From JAWWPY01 sp033854735 (GTDB lineage: Bacteria > Actinomycetota > Actinomycetes > Streptosporangiales > Streptosporangiaceae), in NCBI GenBank assembly GCA_033854735.1, contig JAWWPY010000605.1, forward strand, positions 1-22,903: 22,903 nt of DNA. Reading direction: 5' to 3'. This document shows positions 5,962 to 14,310 of the stretch, in pieces. The translations under genes and the position numbers were made by a program. The notes under the pieces are model-generated. The model did not search any database. It was not told the origin of the DNA and worked only from the letters and a program-made list of their open reading frames with translations. Position 1 is the first letter of the stretch; each line of letters opens with the position of its first letter.

Positions 5962-6513
5962 ATGGGGCATATCGGTGCCCCGGCCCGGTCCGCCCGCGGC
6001 GACCAGCGAGTCGTCGATCTCGAAGAACTCCGGCAGCGCCGCGCCACCAGCCAGGCCAAGCACCCGGACCAGCCACCGCCGGCGGGCGGCGCGGGTGGCG
6101 GCGACCGCGTCGTTGTAGAACCTGCGGGCCAGGAAAACCTGATGCGCCGCGGCCTCGAGTTCCGCCAGCAGGTCATCCGCGCTGCCCTGCCCGCTCAGCG
6201 TTCTGCGGAAGTCGGGCTGGCCGACCACGGCCCGCAGGGAACGGGTCAGGTCACTTTCGGCCAGCTCGGTCGGCTCCCCGGCCGCCCGGGCGTCGTGCGC
6301 GGCCCCGGCCAGCAGCAGGCTGGTCGCCGGATCGAGCACCCCGCACGCGGCGAGTTCGAGCGCGACGGAACTCCGGCGCAGCAGCGCAGCATCGAGCGCG
6401 GCCCGCGCGGTGTCCACCCGGGCGTGCAGCCGGTCCAGCCGGCCCGCCCGCCACGAAACGTAGACGCCGACCAGCACGGCCAGCGCGATGATCAGGATGA
6501 CGTCGATCAGCAC
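5950..6513 (-). CDS. LemA-like single-pass membrane protein
   Basis: A 187-residue protein with one N-terminal membrane segment (about residues 2-21, LIDVILIIALAVLVGVYVSW) followed by a helical, Arg/Ala-rich domain. The C-terminal half contains ARRFYNDAVAATRAARRRW and PEFFEIDDS, which resemble the YN-rich helix and the FE end of LemA proteins. The topology (short N-terminal tail, long domain on the far side) also fits. LemA function is poorly known. It starts with GTG at 6513, 43 bp after pimA, and ends 91 bp before pdxS. As I recall, Streptomyces has a hypothetical protein at the same place. It could instead be an unrelated coiled-coil membrane protein; I hold the family call at medium confidence. 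Confidence 0.75.
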   Translation of the reverse strand: MLIDVILIIALAVLVGVYVSWRAGRLDRLHARVDTARAALDAALLRRSSVALELAACGVLDPATSLLLAGAAHDARAAGEPTELAESDLTRSLRAVVGQPDFRRTLSGQGSADDLLAELEAAAHQVFLARRFYNDAVAATRAARRRWLVRVLGLAGGAALPEFFEIDDSLVAAGGPGRGTDMPHLTG

Positions 6514-6556
6514 GGGGCCCCTGCCTCACCCGGGTCCGCGGGGCCGTCCGGCGCCC

Positions 6557-7684
6557 TCACCGCGCCACCCCGACCTGGCCGGCGGCGGGCACGACCGCCT
6601 CGTAGACGTGCACGACGTCCCTGGCCACCACCGGCCAGTCGTAGATCCGCACCGCCTCGGAGGCGGCGGCCGACAGGTCGGCCCGCCGCTGCGGGTCGTC
6701 CAGCAGCCGCCCGGCCGCCCGGGCCAGGTCGCCGGGGTCGCCGGTCTCGAAAAGCTCGCCGGCCCGGCCACCGCGCAGCACCTGGCGGAACGCGTCAAGA
6801 TCGCTGGCGACTATCGGCGCGCCCGAGGCCATGGCCTCGGCCAGGACGATGCCGAAGCTCTCACCCCCGGTATTCGGCGCACAGAACACGTCGACCGAGT
6901 GATAGGCGCGGGCCTTGTCGTCCTCGGTCACCTGGCCGAGCATGATCACCCGATCGCGCAGCGGTGCGGACACCTTCTCGAGGGCATCGTCGGCGTCCCC
7001 CGGGCCGGCGATGAGCAGCCGCAGCCCCGGCCGCTGCTGGCCCAGCGTCTCGAAGGCACGCAGCAGGACATCCAGCCCCTTGCGCGGCTCGTCCATCCGG
7101 CCGAGGAACCCCAGGGCACCCCCCGGGCCCGGCCAGCCCGGAAGCGGGCTCGCCTTCTCATACCGGCGCACGGTCACGCCGTTGGGGATGAGCACCGCGT
7201 CCCCGCCGGTGTGCTCGACCAGGGTGGTGCGCGCCGCCTCGGATACCGCTATCCATCCGTTGACCTTCTCCAGCGCGGTCCGCAAGGCCGGGGCGGAGGC
7301 GTGCATCACCCGCGACCGCGGCGTAGCGGTGTGCACGGTGGCCACGATCGGGCCGTCCGCGACCCAGCAGGCCAGCAGCGAGAGGCTCGGGGCGGCGGGC
7401 TCGTGCACGTGCAGCACGTCGAACGCGCCCTCCTTGACCCACCGCCGCACCCGGCTCGCCGACAGGAAGCCGAACGCGAGCCTGGCCACCGAGCCGTTGT
7501 AAGGCACCGGGACGGCCCGGCCGGCTGACACCACGTAGTCCGGCAGCGGTGTGTCGTCGTCCGCCGGGGAGATCACCGAGACCTCGTGGCCCAGCCCCAT
7601 CAGCGCCTCCGCGAGGTCCCTGATGTGCTGCTGCACGCCGCCCGGCACTTCCCAGGTGTAGGGGCAGACCAGGCCAACTCTCAC
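6557..7684 (-). CDS. pimA: Phosphatidylinositol alpha-mannosyltransferase PimA
   Basis: PimA adds the first mannose from GDP-mannose to phosphatidylinositol on the cytoplasmic face of the membrane. The 375-residue GT4 glycosyltransferase begins MRVGLVCPYTWEVPGGVQQH, with the glycine-rich loop typical of PimA. It has VLHVHEPAAPSLSLLA, the sugar-nucleotide region GFLGRMDEPRKGLDVLLRAF, and the EX7E-type segment ESFGIVLAEAMASGAPIVAS. The GTG at 7684 overlaps the acyltransferase stop (GTGA). Neighbours pgsA and patB1 supply the lipid and acylate the product, so the three genes form a coupled PIM unit. Length and motifs are normal. Confidence 0.95.
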   Translation of the reverse strand: MRVGLVCPYTWEVPGGVQQHIRDLAEALMGLGHEVSVISPADDDTPLPDYVVSAGRAVPVPYNGSVARLAFGFLSASRVRRWVKEGAFDVLHVHEPAAPSLSLLACWVADGPIVATVHTATPRSRVMHASAPALRTALEKVNGWIAVSEAARTTLVEHTGGDAVLIPNGVTVRRYEKASPLPGWPGPGGALGFLGRMDEPRKGLDVLLRAFETLGQQRPGLRLLIAGPGDADDALEKVSAPLRDRVIMLGQVTEDDKARAYHSVDVFCAPNTGGESFGIVLAEAMASGAPIVASDLDAFRQVLRGGRAGELFETGDPGDLARAAGRLLDDPQRRADLSAAASEAVRIYDWPVVARDVVHVYEAVVPAAGQVGVAR

Positions 7685-8634
7685 GGCTGCGCCTCATCAC
7701 TGCGGCCCGCCGCATCGGCTGCGGCCAGCCGCGCGGAATCCAGATCCGCAACGAACACCCGCTGCAGCATGTGCCAGTCCGCCGGATGGGCCGAGATGGC
7801 CGCCTCGAAAACCCGCGCGACATCCTGGGTCATGGCGGCCACCTTCTCCCGGCGGTCCGTCCCGTCCGGCACCGGGATCTCCTCATGGATGTTGATGGCC
7901 CAGTACTCCCCCTCGTACCACAGTGTGGCGGGTATCAGGGCCGCGCCGGTCTGCACGGCCAGCGCCGCGGCCCCGGCCATCATCCGTGCCTTCTCACCGA
8001 AGAACTCCACCTCGATGCCGCCGCCGGTGACGTCCCGGTCGACGACCAGGCAGACCAGCCCGCCGGCCCGCAGCCGCTGGGCCAGGACGCCGAACCTGCT
8101 GTTGCCGCCGGAGGCCGGGAGCACTTCGAACCCGAGGCCTTCGCGGAACTCCACGAAGCGCCGGTACACCGACTCGGGCTTGAGACGCTCGGCCACCGTG
8201 GTGAACTTCGGCACCCCGCGGGCGATGATCCACGCCCCGGCCTCCTCGTAGTTCCCCATGTGCGGCAGCGCGACAACCACCCCGCGGCCCGCCGCCAGGT
8301 TATCGAAGAGCACCTTCTCGTGGCCGACGCTGAGCGTGTTACCGACCATCTTCTCGGCGGAGATCACCGGGAGCCGGAACACCTCCAGCCAGTACCGTGC
8401 GTAGGAGCGCATGGCCGCCCTGGACAGCGCGCGGAGTTCCGCGCCCGTCGGCGCCGGGCCGATCACCCGGCGCAGGTTGCCCTCCAGCGTCTGCACCCGG
8501 GGGCCCTGGCGGCGCCACGCGATGTCACCGGCGCTCTGGGACACCCAGCGCGCCCACGACTCGGGCAGCCGGCAGACCAGCGACCAGCCCAGCCCGTAGG
8601 CCGCGTCGGCCAGCCGGTCCTTCAGCGCGGACAT
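7681..8634 (-). CDS. Phosphatidylinositol mannoside acyltransferase
   Basis: The 317-residue protein belongs to the LpxL/HtrB/PatA lipid acyltransferase family. It carries the HX4E active-site motif as H125 MGNYE E130 (ALPHMGNYEEAG), and VDRDVTGGGIEVEFFGE, the usual second conserved block. An N-terminal amphipathic region would hold it on the membrane. In mycobacteria PatA acylates the mannose of PIM1/PIM2 made after PimA. The ATG at 8634 lies inside the 3' end of pgsA (13-base overlap), and its stop overlaps pimA, so all three are probably translated together. The name patB1 is used in some actinomycetes; I leave the symbol empty. Confidence 0.92.
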   Translation of the reverse strand: MSALKDRLADAAYGLGWSLVCRLPESWARWVSQSAGDIAWRRQGPRVQTLEGNLRRVIGPAPTGAELRALSRAAMRSYARYWLEVFRLPVISAEKMVGNTLSVGHEKVLFDNLAAGRGVVVALPHMGNYEEAGAWIIARGVPKFTTVAERLKPESVYRRFVEFREGLGFEVLPASGGNSRFGVLAQRLRAGGLVCLVVDRDVTGGGIEVEFFGEKARMMAGAAALAVQTGAALIPATLWYEGEYWAINIHEEIPVPDGTDRREKVAAMTQDVARVFEAAISAHPADWHMLQRVFVADLDSARLAAADAAGRSDEAQP

Positions 8635-9365
8635 CCCGTGCCCTCCCCCGTGCCTGGATCAGCCGTGCCTGGATCACCCGTGCCTGGATCACCCGTGCTT
8701 TGATCAGCCGTGCCTTGATCACCCGTGCTTTGATCACCCGTGCCTTCATCAGCCTGCGTCCCGGCGCCCGGGCCGACCGCCCGGCGGACCACCAGCACCC
8801 GCTGCCCGAAGGTGACCGTGCTCAGCCCGGCCAGCGCCCACAATCCCACGGGGAGCACGTACGGCACGCCGAGACCGCTGAGGCCGGTGGAGAGCAGGAT
8901 GATGACGATCCGCTCTGACCGCTCGGCCAGGCCGACGTCGGCCCGCACCCCCAGCCCCTCGGCCCGGGCCCGGGCGTAGGACACCATCGCGCCGGCCACC
9001 AGGCAGTACACCGTCACCCCGGCGAGCGCGGGCTGATGGCCGCCGCGGGCCAGCCAGGCCGCCAGCCCGGCGAAGATGGCGGCGTCGCCGACCCGGTCCA
9101 GGGTCGAATCGAGGAAGGCGCCCCAGGCCCCGCTGGTTCCCTTGACCCGGGCCAGCGCGCCGTCCAGCATGTCGGACAGCACGAAAACCGTGATAACCAC
9201 CGCCCCGGCGAACAGGTGACCGGTGGGCAGCAGCCAGAGCGCCGCCGCCACGACGCCCACCGTGCCCGTCACGGTGATCGCGTTGGGCGTCACCGGAGTG
9301 CGCGCGAGCGCTTCCCCGATCGGGGTCAGCACCCGGTTCAGCGTGGGCCGCAGCAGGTTCAGCAT
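8622..9365 (-). CDS. pgsA: CDP-alcohol phosphatidyltransferase (PI-phosphate synthase type)
   Basis: The 247-residue membrane enzyme joins a CDP-diacylglycerol lipid to an alcohol, here most likely inositol phosphate given its PIM neighbours. The full CDP-alcohol signature D(x2)DG(x2)AR(x8)G(x3)D(x3)D lies at residues 65-90 (DMLDGALARVKGTSGAWGAF and following). Several hydrophobic helices surround it. From about residue 205 the tail is a low-complexity Gly/Thr/Asp repeat (TGDQ, TADQ, TGDP) encoded by a 15-bp tandem array. That tail is not part of the family core and overlaps the start of the acyltransferase gene. It begins with ATG at 9365 and is divergent from the EF-G2 gene. Confidence 0.92.
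   Translation of the reverse strand: MLNLLRPTLNRVLTPIGEALARTPVTPNAITVTGTVGVVAAALWLLPTGHLFAGAVVITVFVLSDMLDGALARVKGTSGAWGAFLDSTLDRVGDAAIFAGLAAWLARGGHQPALAGVTVYCLVAGAMVSYARARAEGLGVRADVGLAERSERIVIILLSTGLSGLGVPYVLPVGLWALAGLSTVTFGQRVLVVRRAVGPGAGTQADEGTGDQSTGDQGTADQSTGDPGTGDPGTADPGTGEGTGCPR
8649..8753. repeat. 15-bp tandem array in the pgsA tail
   Basis: Seven units of 15 bp with consensus CGTGCCTGGATCACC run from 8649 to 8753. Sites vary between CCTGG and CTTTG, and between CACC and CAGC. The array encodes the five-residue Gly-Thr-rich repeats at the PgsA C terminus. It is a second 15-bp coding array besides the one at 4151, but the sequences are unrelated. Confidence 0.9.
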
Positions 9366-9419
9366 GGCCGTCCGATCCTACTGGCGGGCGGGACAGGAAG
9401 GGTGATTCCGGCTGGGGGC

Positions 9420-9478
9420 TTGTTATCCGGTGGCCGGCAGGTAAAGGCTGGCTGTACGCAGCCGTACACAGGTGTACG
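9420..9478 (+). promoter_or_regulatory. Overlapping dyads (operator-like) upstream of EF-G2 gene
   Basis: TGTACG-CAGC-CGTACA (9453-9468) and CGTACAC-AG-GTGTACG (9463-9478) are two overlapping inverted repeats that share CGTACA. A weak promoter-like pair, TTGTTA (9420-9425) and TAAAGG (9442-9447), lies just before them with 16 bp spacing, so the dyads would cover the transcription start. This layout suggests a repressor site controlling the GTPase gene, or pgsA on the other side. The regulator is unknown. Confidence 0.45.
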
Positions 9479-9509
9479 CAGCCGAACGGACCCGCAGGAG
9501 GCGACACTC

Positions 9510-11657
9510 ATGACAGACAGGAGAGGATCGACAGCCGCAGGCGGTGTACCAGCGGCCGACCAGCCCGGGAGCGTGCGGAATGTGGCGCTGGTCGGCCATT
9601 CCGGATCGGGGAAGACCACTCTGGTCGAGGCCCTCCTGGTGCAGACCGGGGCCATTCAGCGGGCCGGCCGGGTCGAGGACGGGACCACGGCCAGCGACTT
9701 CGACGAGGTCGAGGTGCGCCAGCAGCGCTCAGTCAACCTCACGCTCGCCCCGGTCGGACACGCCGGGGTCAAGGTGAACCTGATCGACACTCCCGGCTAC
9801 GCCGACTTCACCGGTGACCTGCGGGCCGGGCTGCGGGCTGCGGACGCGGCGCTGTTCACCGTGCCCGCGACCGAGGGCGTGGACGGCCTGACCCGGATGC
9901 TCTGGGACGAGTGCGCACTGGTCGGCATGCCACGCGCGGTGGTGATCACCAAGCTCGACCATCAGCGGGCCGACTTCGACGAGGCCCTGCGGGCCTGCCG
10001 GGAGGCGTTCGGCGACGCGGTGGCGCCGCTGTACCTGCCGGTGGCGGGAAACCAGGGAGAACTGCGGGGGCTTATCGGGCTGCTCACTGAGCGGTTCTAT
10101 GACTACACGGGAGGAAGCCGCACCGAACGCGACCCTGACCCCGCGGACGCCGACCGCATCCAGGAACTGCGCAGCTCGCTCATCGAGGGGATCATCCAGG
10201 AGAGCGAGGACGAGGGCCTCATGGACAGGTACCTGTCCGGTGAGGACATCGGCACCAAGGTGCTCATCGAGGACCTGGAGAAGGCGGTGGCCCGGGGCAG
10301 CTTCTACCCGGTGCTGGCGGTGGCCGGCCCGCTGGGGGTCGGCCTGGCCGAACTGCTCGAGGTCATGACCCAGGCGTTCCCCGCGCCGGACGAGCACCCG
10401 CTGCCCGCGGTGACCACGCTGGATGGCAAGCCGGTCAGCGGCCTGTCCTCTGACCCGGAGGGCCCGCTGCTCGCGGAGGTCGTGAAGACCACATCGGACC
10501 CGTATGTCGGGCGCATCAGCCTGGTCCGGGTGTTCTCAGGGACGCTGCGTCCAGACGCGATCGTGCACGTGTCCGGGCACGGCCTGGCCGAGCGTGGCCA
10601 CGCCGATCATGACCAGGACGAGCGGATCGGCGCGCTCACCTCCCCGCTGGGCAAGCAGCAGCGCCCCGTCGCGCAGTGCGCCGCGGGAGACATCTGCGCC
10701 GTGGCCAAGCTGTCCAGCGCCGAGACCGGCGACACCCTGTCGGACAAGGAGCGGCCGCTGCTCATGGAGGCGTGGTCGATGCCGGAACCGCTGCTGCCGG
10801 TCGCGATCCAGGCCAAGTCCAAGGCTGACGAGGACAAGATGTCGCAGGCCATCGGGCGGCTGGTGGCCGAGGACCCGACGCTGCGGCTGGAGATGAACGC
10901 CGAGACCCACCAGCTGGTGCTCTGGTGCATGGGCGAGGCCCATTCCGACCTGCTGCTCGACCGGCTCTCGACCCGCTACGGGGTGGCTGTGGAGACCGCC
11001 GACCTGCGCGTTCCGCTGCGGGAGACGGTCGGCGCGAAGGCCAGGGGCCTGGGCCGGAACGTCAAGCAGACCGGTGGCCACGGGGAGTTCGGCATCTGCC
11101 ATATCGAAGTCGAGCCCCGCCCGTCCGGCGCGGGCCTGGAGTTCGTCGACAAGGTCGTCGGCGGGGTGGTGCCGAGGCAGTTCATCCCGTCGGTCGAGAA
11201 AGGTGTCCGGGCCCAGATGGAGCTGGGGGTGCTGGCCGGCTACCCGATGGTGGACATCAGGGTCACCCTGTTCGACGGCAAGGCGCACTCGGTGGACTCC
11301 TCGGACATGGCCTTCCAGAAAGCGGGCAAGGCGGCGCTGCGGGACGCGGCCGAGAAGGCGACCGTGCTGCTGCTGGAGCCGGTGGACGAGCTGGCCGTGC
11401 TCGTCGTCGACGACTACGTCGGAGCGGTCATGTCTGACCTGTCGTCGCGGCGCGGCCGGGTGCTCGGCACCGAGCCGGTGCCCGGCGGCCGGACCCTGGT
11501 CAAGGCCGAGATCCCCGAACTCGAGATCACCCGGTACGCCATCGACCTGCGCTCCCTGTCGCACGGCACCGGCTCGTTCACCCGCACGTACCTCCGGCAC
11601 GAACCGCTGCCGAGCCACCTCGCCGGAAAGGTGGCCAGCGCCTCCGCGCCGGGCTGA
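9510..11657 (+). CDS. EF-G2-like translational GTPase
   Basis: The 715-residue protein has the five-domain EF-G layout. The GTPase domain has GHSGSGKTT (P-loop, 29-37), the switch-I equivalent QQRSVNLTLAPV, and DTPGYADFTGD (G3). The G4 motif is TKLD instead of NKxD. Domains II-V follow, including RETVGAKARGLGRNVKQTGGHGEFG in domain IV. It differs from canonical EF-G (AHIDAGKTT, NKMD, RGITI), so it fits the actinobacterial EF-G-like/EF-G2 group, not the main translocase. EF-G2 of mycobacteria is reported to bind ribosomes but not to replace EF-G. I chose the ATG at 9510, which has GCAGGAGG about eight bases upstream. The open frame extends back to 9036 only as antisense of pgsA. It ends eight bases before the HIT stop. 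Confidence 0.9.
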   Translation: MTDRRGSTAAGGVPAADQPGSVRNVALVGHSGSGKTTLVEALLVQTGAIQRAGRVEDGTTASDFDEVEVRQQRSVNLTLAPVGHAGVKVNLIDTPGYADFTGDLRAGLRAADAALFTVPATEGVDGLTRMLWDECALVGMPRAVVITKLDHQRADFDEALRACREAFGDAVAPLYLPVAGNQGELRGLIGLLTERFYDYTGGSRTERDPDPADADRIQELRSSLIEGIIQESEDEGLMDRYLSGEDIGTKVLIEDLEKAVARGSFYPVLAVAGPLGVGLAELLEVMTQAFPAPDEHPLPAVTTLDGKPVSGLSSDPEGPLLAEVVKTTSDPYVGRISLVRVFSGTLRPDAIVHVSGHGLAERGHADHDQDERIGALTSPLGKQQRPVAQCAAGDICAVAKLSSAETGDTLSDKERPLLMEAWSMPEPLLPVAIQAKSKADEDKMSQAIGRLVAEDPTLRLEMNAETHQLVLWCMGEAHSDLLLDRLSTRYGVAVETADLRVPLRETVGAKARGLGRNVKQTGGHGEFGICHIEVEPRPSGAGLEFVDKVVGGVVPRQFIPSVEKGVRAQMELGVLAGYPMVDIRVTLFDGKAHSVDSSDMAFQKAGKAALRDAAEKATVLLLEPVDELAVLVVDDYVGAVMSDLSSRRGRVLGTEPVPGGRTLVKAEIPELEITRYAIDLRSLSHGTGSFTRTYLRHEPLPSHLAGKVASASAPG

Positions 11658-11665
11658 CCGGAGCC

Positions 11666-12211
11666 TCAGGCCGGCCAGGCGTCGGCGATCAGTTTGCGGG
11701 TATCGCGCAGCAACTGCGGGAGCACCCTGGTCTGGCCGACCACGGGCATGAAGTTGGTGTCCCCGCCCCACCGCGGCACCACGTGCTGGTGCAGGTGGGC
11801 GGCGATCCCGGCGCCTGAGACCTGGCCCATGTTCATGCCGATGTTGAAGCCCTGGGCGCCGCTCGTCGCGCGCACGGCCGTCATGGCCCGCTTGGTGTGC
11901 TCCGCCAGCTCCAGGGTCTCGGCCTGGTCGAGATCCGGGTAGTCGGCCACGTGCCGGTACGGGCAGACCAGCAGGTGACCGGCGTTGTAGGGGTAGAGGT
12001 TGAGCACGGTGAACACATGCTCGCCGCGCGCGACGATCAGCCCGTCCTCATCATCGAGCTTCGGGATCCGGCAGAACGGGCACCCGTCGCCTTCGTCGCT
12101 GCCGACCGCCCGGTTCTCCCCCTTGATGTAGGCCATGCGGTGCGGCATCCACAGTCGCTGGAAGCCGTCGGGGTCGCCGATCCCGTCCTGCACGAGAGGC
12201 TCGTCCGACAC
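11666..12211 (-). CDS. HIT family hydrolase/phosphorylase
   Basis: A 181-residue histidine-triad protein with the catalytic motif H139-L-H141-Q-H143-VV (AAHLHQHVVPRW). An N-terminal CPFC (C44, C47) is likely to be part of a zinc site. NLYPYNAGHLLVCPYRHV and GFNIGMNMGQVSGAGI are the conserved substrate-binding segments. HIT proteins of this branch act on dinucleoside polyphosphates such as Ap4A or on related nucleotidyl bonds. It begins with GTG at 12211, five bases after the thrS stop, so it is in the same transcript. Aminoacyl-tRNA synthetases form Ap4A as a by-product, so a clean-up role beside thrS is a reasonable inference. Confidence 0.93.
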   Translation of the reverse strand: MSDEPLVQDGIGDPDGFQRLWMPHRMAYIKGENRAVGSDEGDGCPFCRIPKLDDEDGLIVARGEHVFTVLNLYPYNAGHLLVCPYRHVADYPDLDQAETLELAEHTKRAMTAVRATSGAQGFNIGMNMGQVSGAGIAAHLHQHVVPRWGGDTNFMPVVGQTRVLPQLLRDTRKLIADAWPA

Positions 12212-12216
12212 CGGCT

Positions 12217-14211
12217 CTACACCTGGATCCGGTCCGCGATCGCGGCGGCGATCTGGGCCACCGCCTCGTCGACCGGCACGCCGTTGCGCTGCTCGCCATT
12301 GCGGTAGCGGAACGAGACCGCCCCGGCGGCGACGTCGTCATCGCCGGCCAGCAGCATGAACGGGACCTTCTGGCGCTGGGCGTTCCGGATCTTCTTCTGC
12401 ATCCGGTCGTCGCTCGCGTCCACCTCCACCCGGATCCTGTGCTCCCGTAGCCGCGCGGCCACCTCGTCCAGGTATCCAGCGTGCGCGTCGGCGATCGGGA
12501 TGCCGACCACCTGCACCGGGGCGAGCCACGGCGGGAAGGCGCCCGCGTAGTGCTCGACGAGAATGCCGAAGAAGCGCTCGATGGACCCGAACAGGGCCCG
12601 GTGGATCATGTACGGCCGCTGCCGCGTGCCGTCCGCGGCCTGGTACTCGATGCCGAACCGGCCCGGCTCCTGGAAGTCCACCTGCAACGTGGACAGCTGC
12701 CAGCGGCGGCCGATCGCGTCCTTCACGTGCACGTCGATCTTCGGGGCATAGAACGCGCCCTCGCCCTCGGCCACCACGTAGGGCAGCCCGGAAGCGTCCA
12801 GGGCGTGCTTCAGCGCCGCCTCGGCCGCTTCCCACTCCGCCGGCTCCCCCACGTACTTCTCCGGCCGGGTGGACAGCTCCGCCTCGAACTCGGTCAGCCC
12901 GAAGTCCCGCAGCAGGCCGACGACGAAGTCCAGCAGCGAGGCCAGCTCCCCGGCCAGCTGCTCGGGGGTACAGAAGATGTGCGCGTCGTCCTGGGTGAAG
13001 CCGCGCGCCCGGGTCAGGCCGTGCACCACGCCGGACTTCTCATACCGGTAGACGGTGCCGAACTCGAACAGCCGCAGCGGCAGCTCCCGGTAGGACCGCC
13101 CGCGCGAGGAGTAGATCAGGATGTGCATCGGGCAGTTCATCGGCTTCGGGTAGTACGTCGCGCCGTCCAGTTCCATGGGCGGGAACATGCCCTCGCGGTA
13201 CCAGTCGAGGTGCCCGGAGGTCTCGAACAGCTCCGCCTTGGTCAGGTGCGGGGTGTTGACGAACTGGTAACCGGCCTCCTCGTGACGGCGGCGCGAGTAG
13301 TCCTCCATGACCCGCCGGATGGTCCCGCCCTTCGGGTGGAAGACGGGGAGCCCGCTGCCGATCTCGGTGGGGAACGAGAACAGGTCAAGCTCGGCGCCCA
13401 GCTTGCGGTGGTCCCGCTTCTCCGCCTCGGCCAGGAACTTCAGGTACTCGTCCTGTGCGTCCCGGGACTCCCAGGCGGTGCCGTAGATCCGCTGCAGCTG
13501 CGGGTTGCGCTCGCTGCCCCGCCAGTAGGCACCGCCGCTGCGGAGCAGCTTCACGGCGGGGATGGACCGGGTGCTGGGCAGGTGCGGGCCCCGGCACAGG
13601 TCCTTCCAGCACAGCTCTCCCGACGCGGGATCGATGTTGTCGTAGATGGTCAGCTCGGCGCCGCCGACCTCGACCGACTCTTCGGCATCCGCGGCGCCGC
13701 CCTTGAGGCCGATCAGCTCCAGCTTGTAGGGCTCGGCAGCCAGTTCGGCGCGGGCTTCGTCGTCGGTGACCGGGCGCCGGGAGAACAGCTGGCCTTGCTT
13801 GACGATCTTGCGCATCTGCTGCTCGATCGCCTTGAGATCCTCAGGCCCGAACGGCTCCTTGACATCGAAGTCGTAGTAGAAGCCGTTCTCGATCGGCGGG
13901 CCGATCCCCAGCTTGGCCTCGGGAAAGAGCTCCTGCACCGCCTGGGCCATCACATGCGCGGACGAATGCCGCAGGATGGCCCGGCCGTCCGGGCTCGCCA
14001 TCCCGACCGGCTCGACCTCGTCCCCGTCAGCGAGGGGGGCAGCCAGATCGCGGAGCTCGCCATTGACCCTGGCCGCGATCACGGTGCTCGCTACGGCAGT
14101 GGCGGGCGAAGTTCCGTTGGGGATATTCAGGGCGGCACCGGCCGTCGTGCCCTCTTCCATCACATGCTCGCGTCCGGCGAGAGTGATGCGAAGCTGCTGC
14201 TGGGCAGGCAC
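12217..14211 (-). CDS. thrS: Threonyl-tRNA synthetase
   Basis: This class II enzyme charges tRNA-Thr. The 664 residues show an N-terminal TGS domain (1-60) and the editing domain with HSSAHVMAQAV and the GPPIENGFYYDF segment. The catalytic core has MNCPMHILIY (zinc Cys and ATP site), RELPLRLFEFGTVYRYEKSG (motif 2) and HRALFGSIERFFGILVEHY (motif 3). A C-terminal anticodon domain follows. All key motifs are intact and the length is normal. The start is GTG at 14211 with AAGGAG upstream. No T-box leader is visible in the short upstream gap. It is followed by the HIT gene on the same strand. Confidence 0.97.
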   Translation of the reverse strand: MPAQQQLRITLAGREHVMEEGTTAGAALNIPNGTSPATAVASTVIAARVNGELRDLAAPLADGDEVEPVGMASPDGRAILRHSSAHVMAQAVQELFPEAKLGIGPPIENGFYYDFDVKEPFGPEDLKAIEQQMRKIVKQGQLFSRRPVTDDEARAELAAEPYKLELIGLKGGAADAEESVEVGGAELTIYDNIDPASGELCWKDLCRGPHLPSTRSIPAVKLLRSGGAYWRGSERNPQLQRIYGTAWESRDAQDEYLKFLAEAEKRDHRKLGAELDLFSFPTEIGSGLPVFHPKGGTIRRVMEDYSRRRHEEAGYQFVNTPHLTKAELFETSGHLDWYREGMFPPMELDGATYYPKPMNCPMHILIYSSRGRSYRELPLRLFEFGTVYRYEKSGVVHGLTRARGFTQDDAHIFCTPEQLAGELASLLDFVVGLLRDFGLTEFEAELSTRPEKYVGEPAEWEAAEAALKHALDASGLPYVVAEGEGAFYAPKIDVHVKDAIGRRWQLSTLQVDFQEPGRFGIEYQAADGTRQRPYMIHRALFGSIERFFGILVEHYAGAFPPWLAPVQVVGIPIADAHAGYLDEVAARLREHRIRVEVDASDDRMQKKIRNAQRQKVPFMLLAGDDDVAAGAVSFRYRNGEQRNGVPVDEAVAQIAAAIADRIQV

Positions 14212-14240
14212 GGTGGCTCCTTCTGTTAGCGACAGTGAAT

Positions 14241-14258
14241 GGGGCGGTGCCCCGCCCT
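14241..14258 (-). terminator. Weak hairpin between L,D-transpeptidase and thrS
   Basis: GGGCGG-TGCC-CCGCCC (14242-14257) forms a six-base-pair GC stem between the transpeptidase stop at 14311 and the thrS start at 14211. It has no T-run. It could end the transpeptidase transcript or shape the thrS leader. Confidence 0.3.
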
Positions 14259-14310
14259 GATGCTACCGAGGCGCGGCGCCGGGCGCGCGCGGGTAATGCC
14301 GCCGCCCGCC

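Noticed and set aside
10536..11771. Long minus-strand frame inside the EF-G2 gene
   Set aside because: It is fully antisense to a well-supported GTPase and resembles no family.
12481..14229. 582-codon plus-strand frame opposite thrS
   Set aside because: Shadow of thrS; all conserved motifs are on the other strand.
14212..14310. T-box leader for thrS
   Set aside because: The gap is under 100 bases and I see no specifier loop or conserved T-box sequence.
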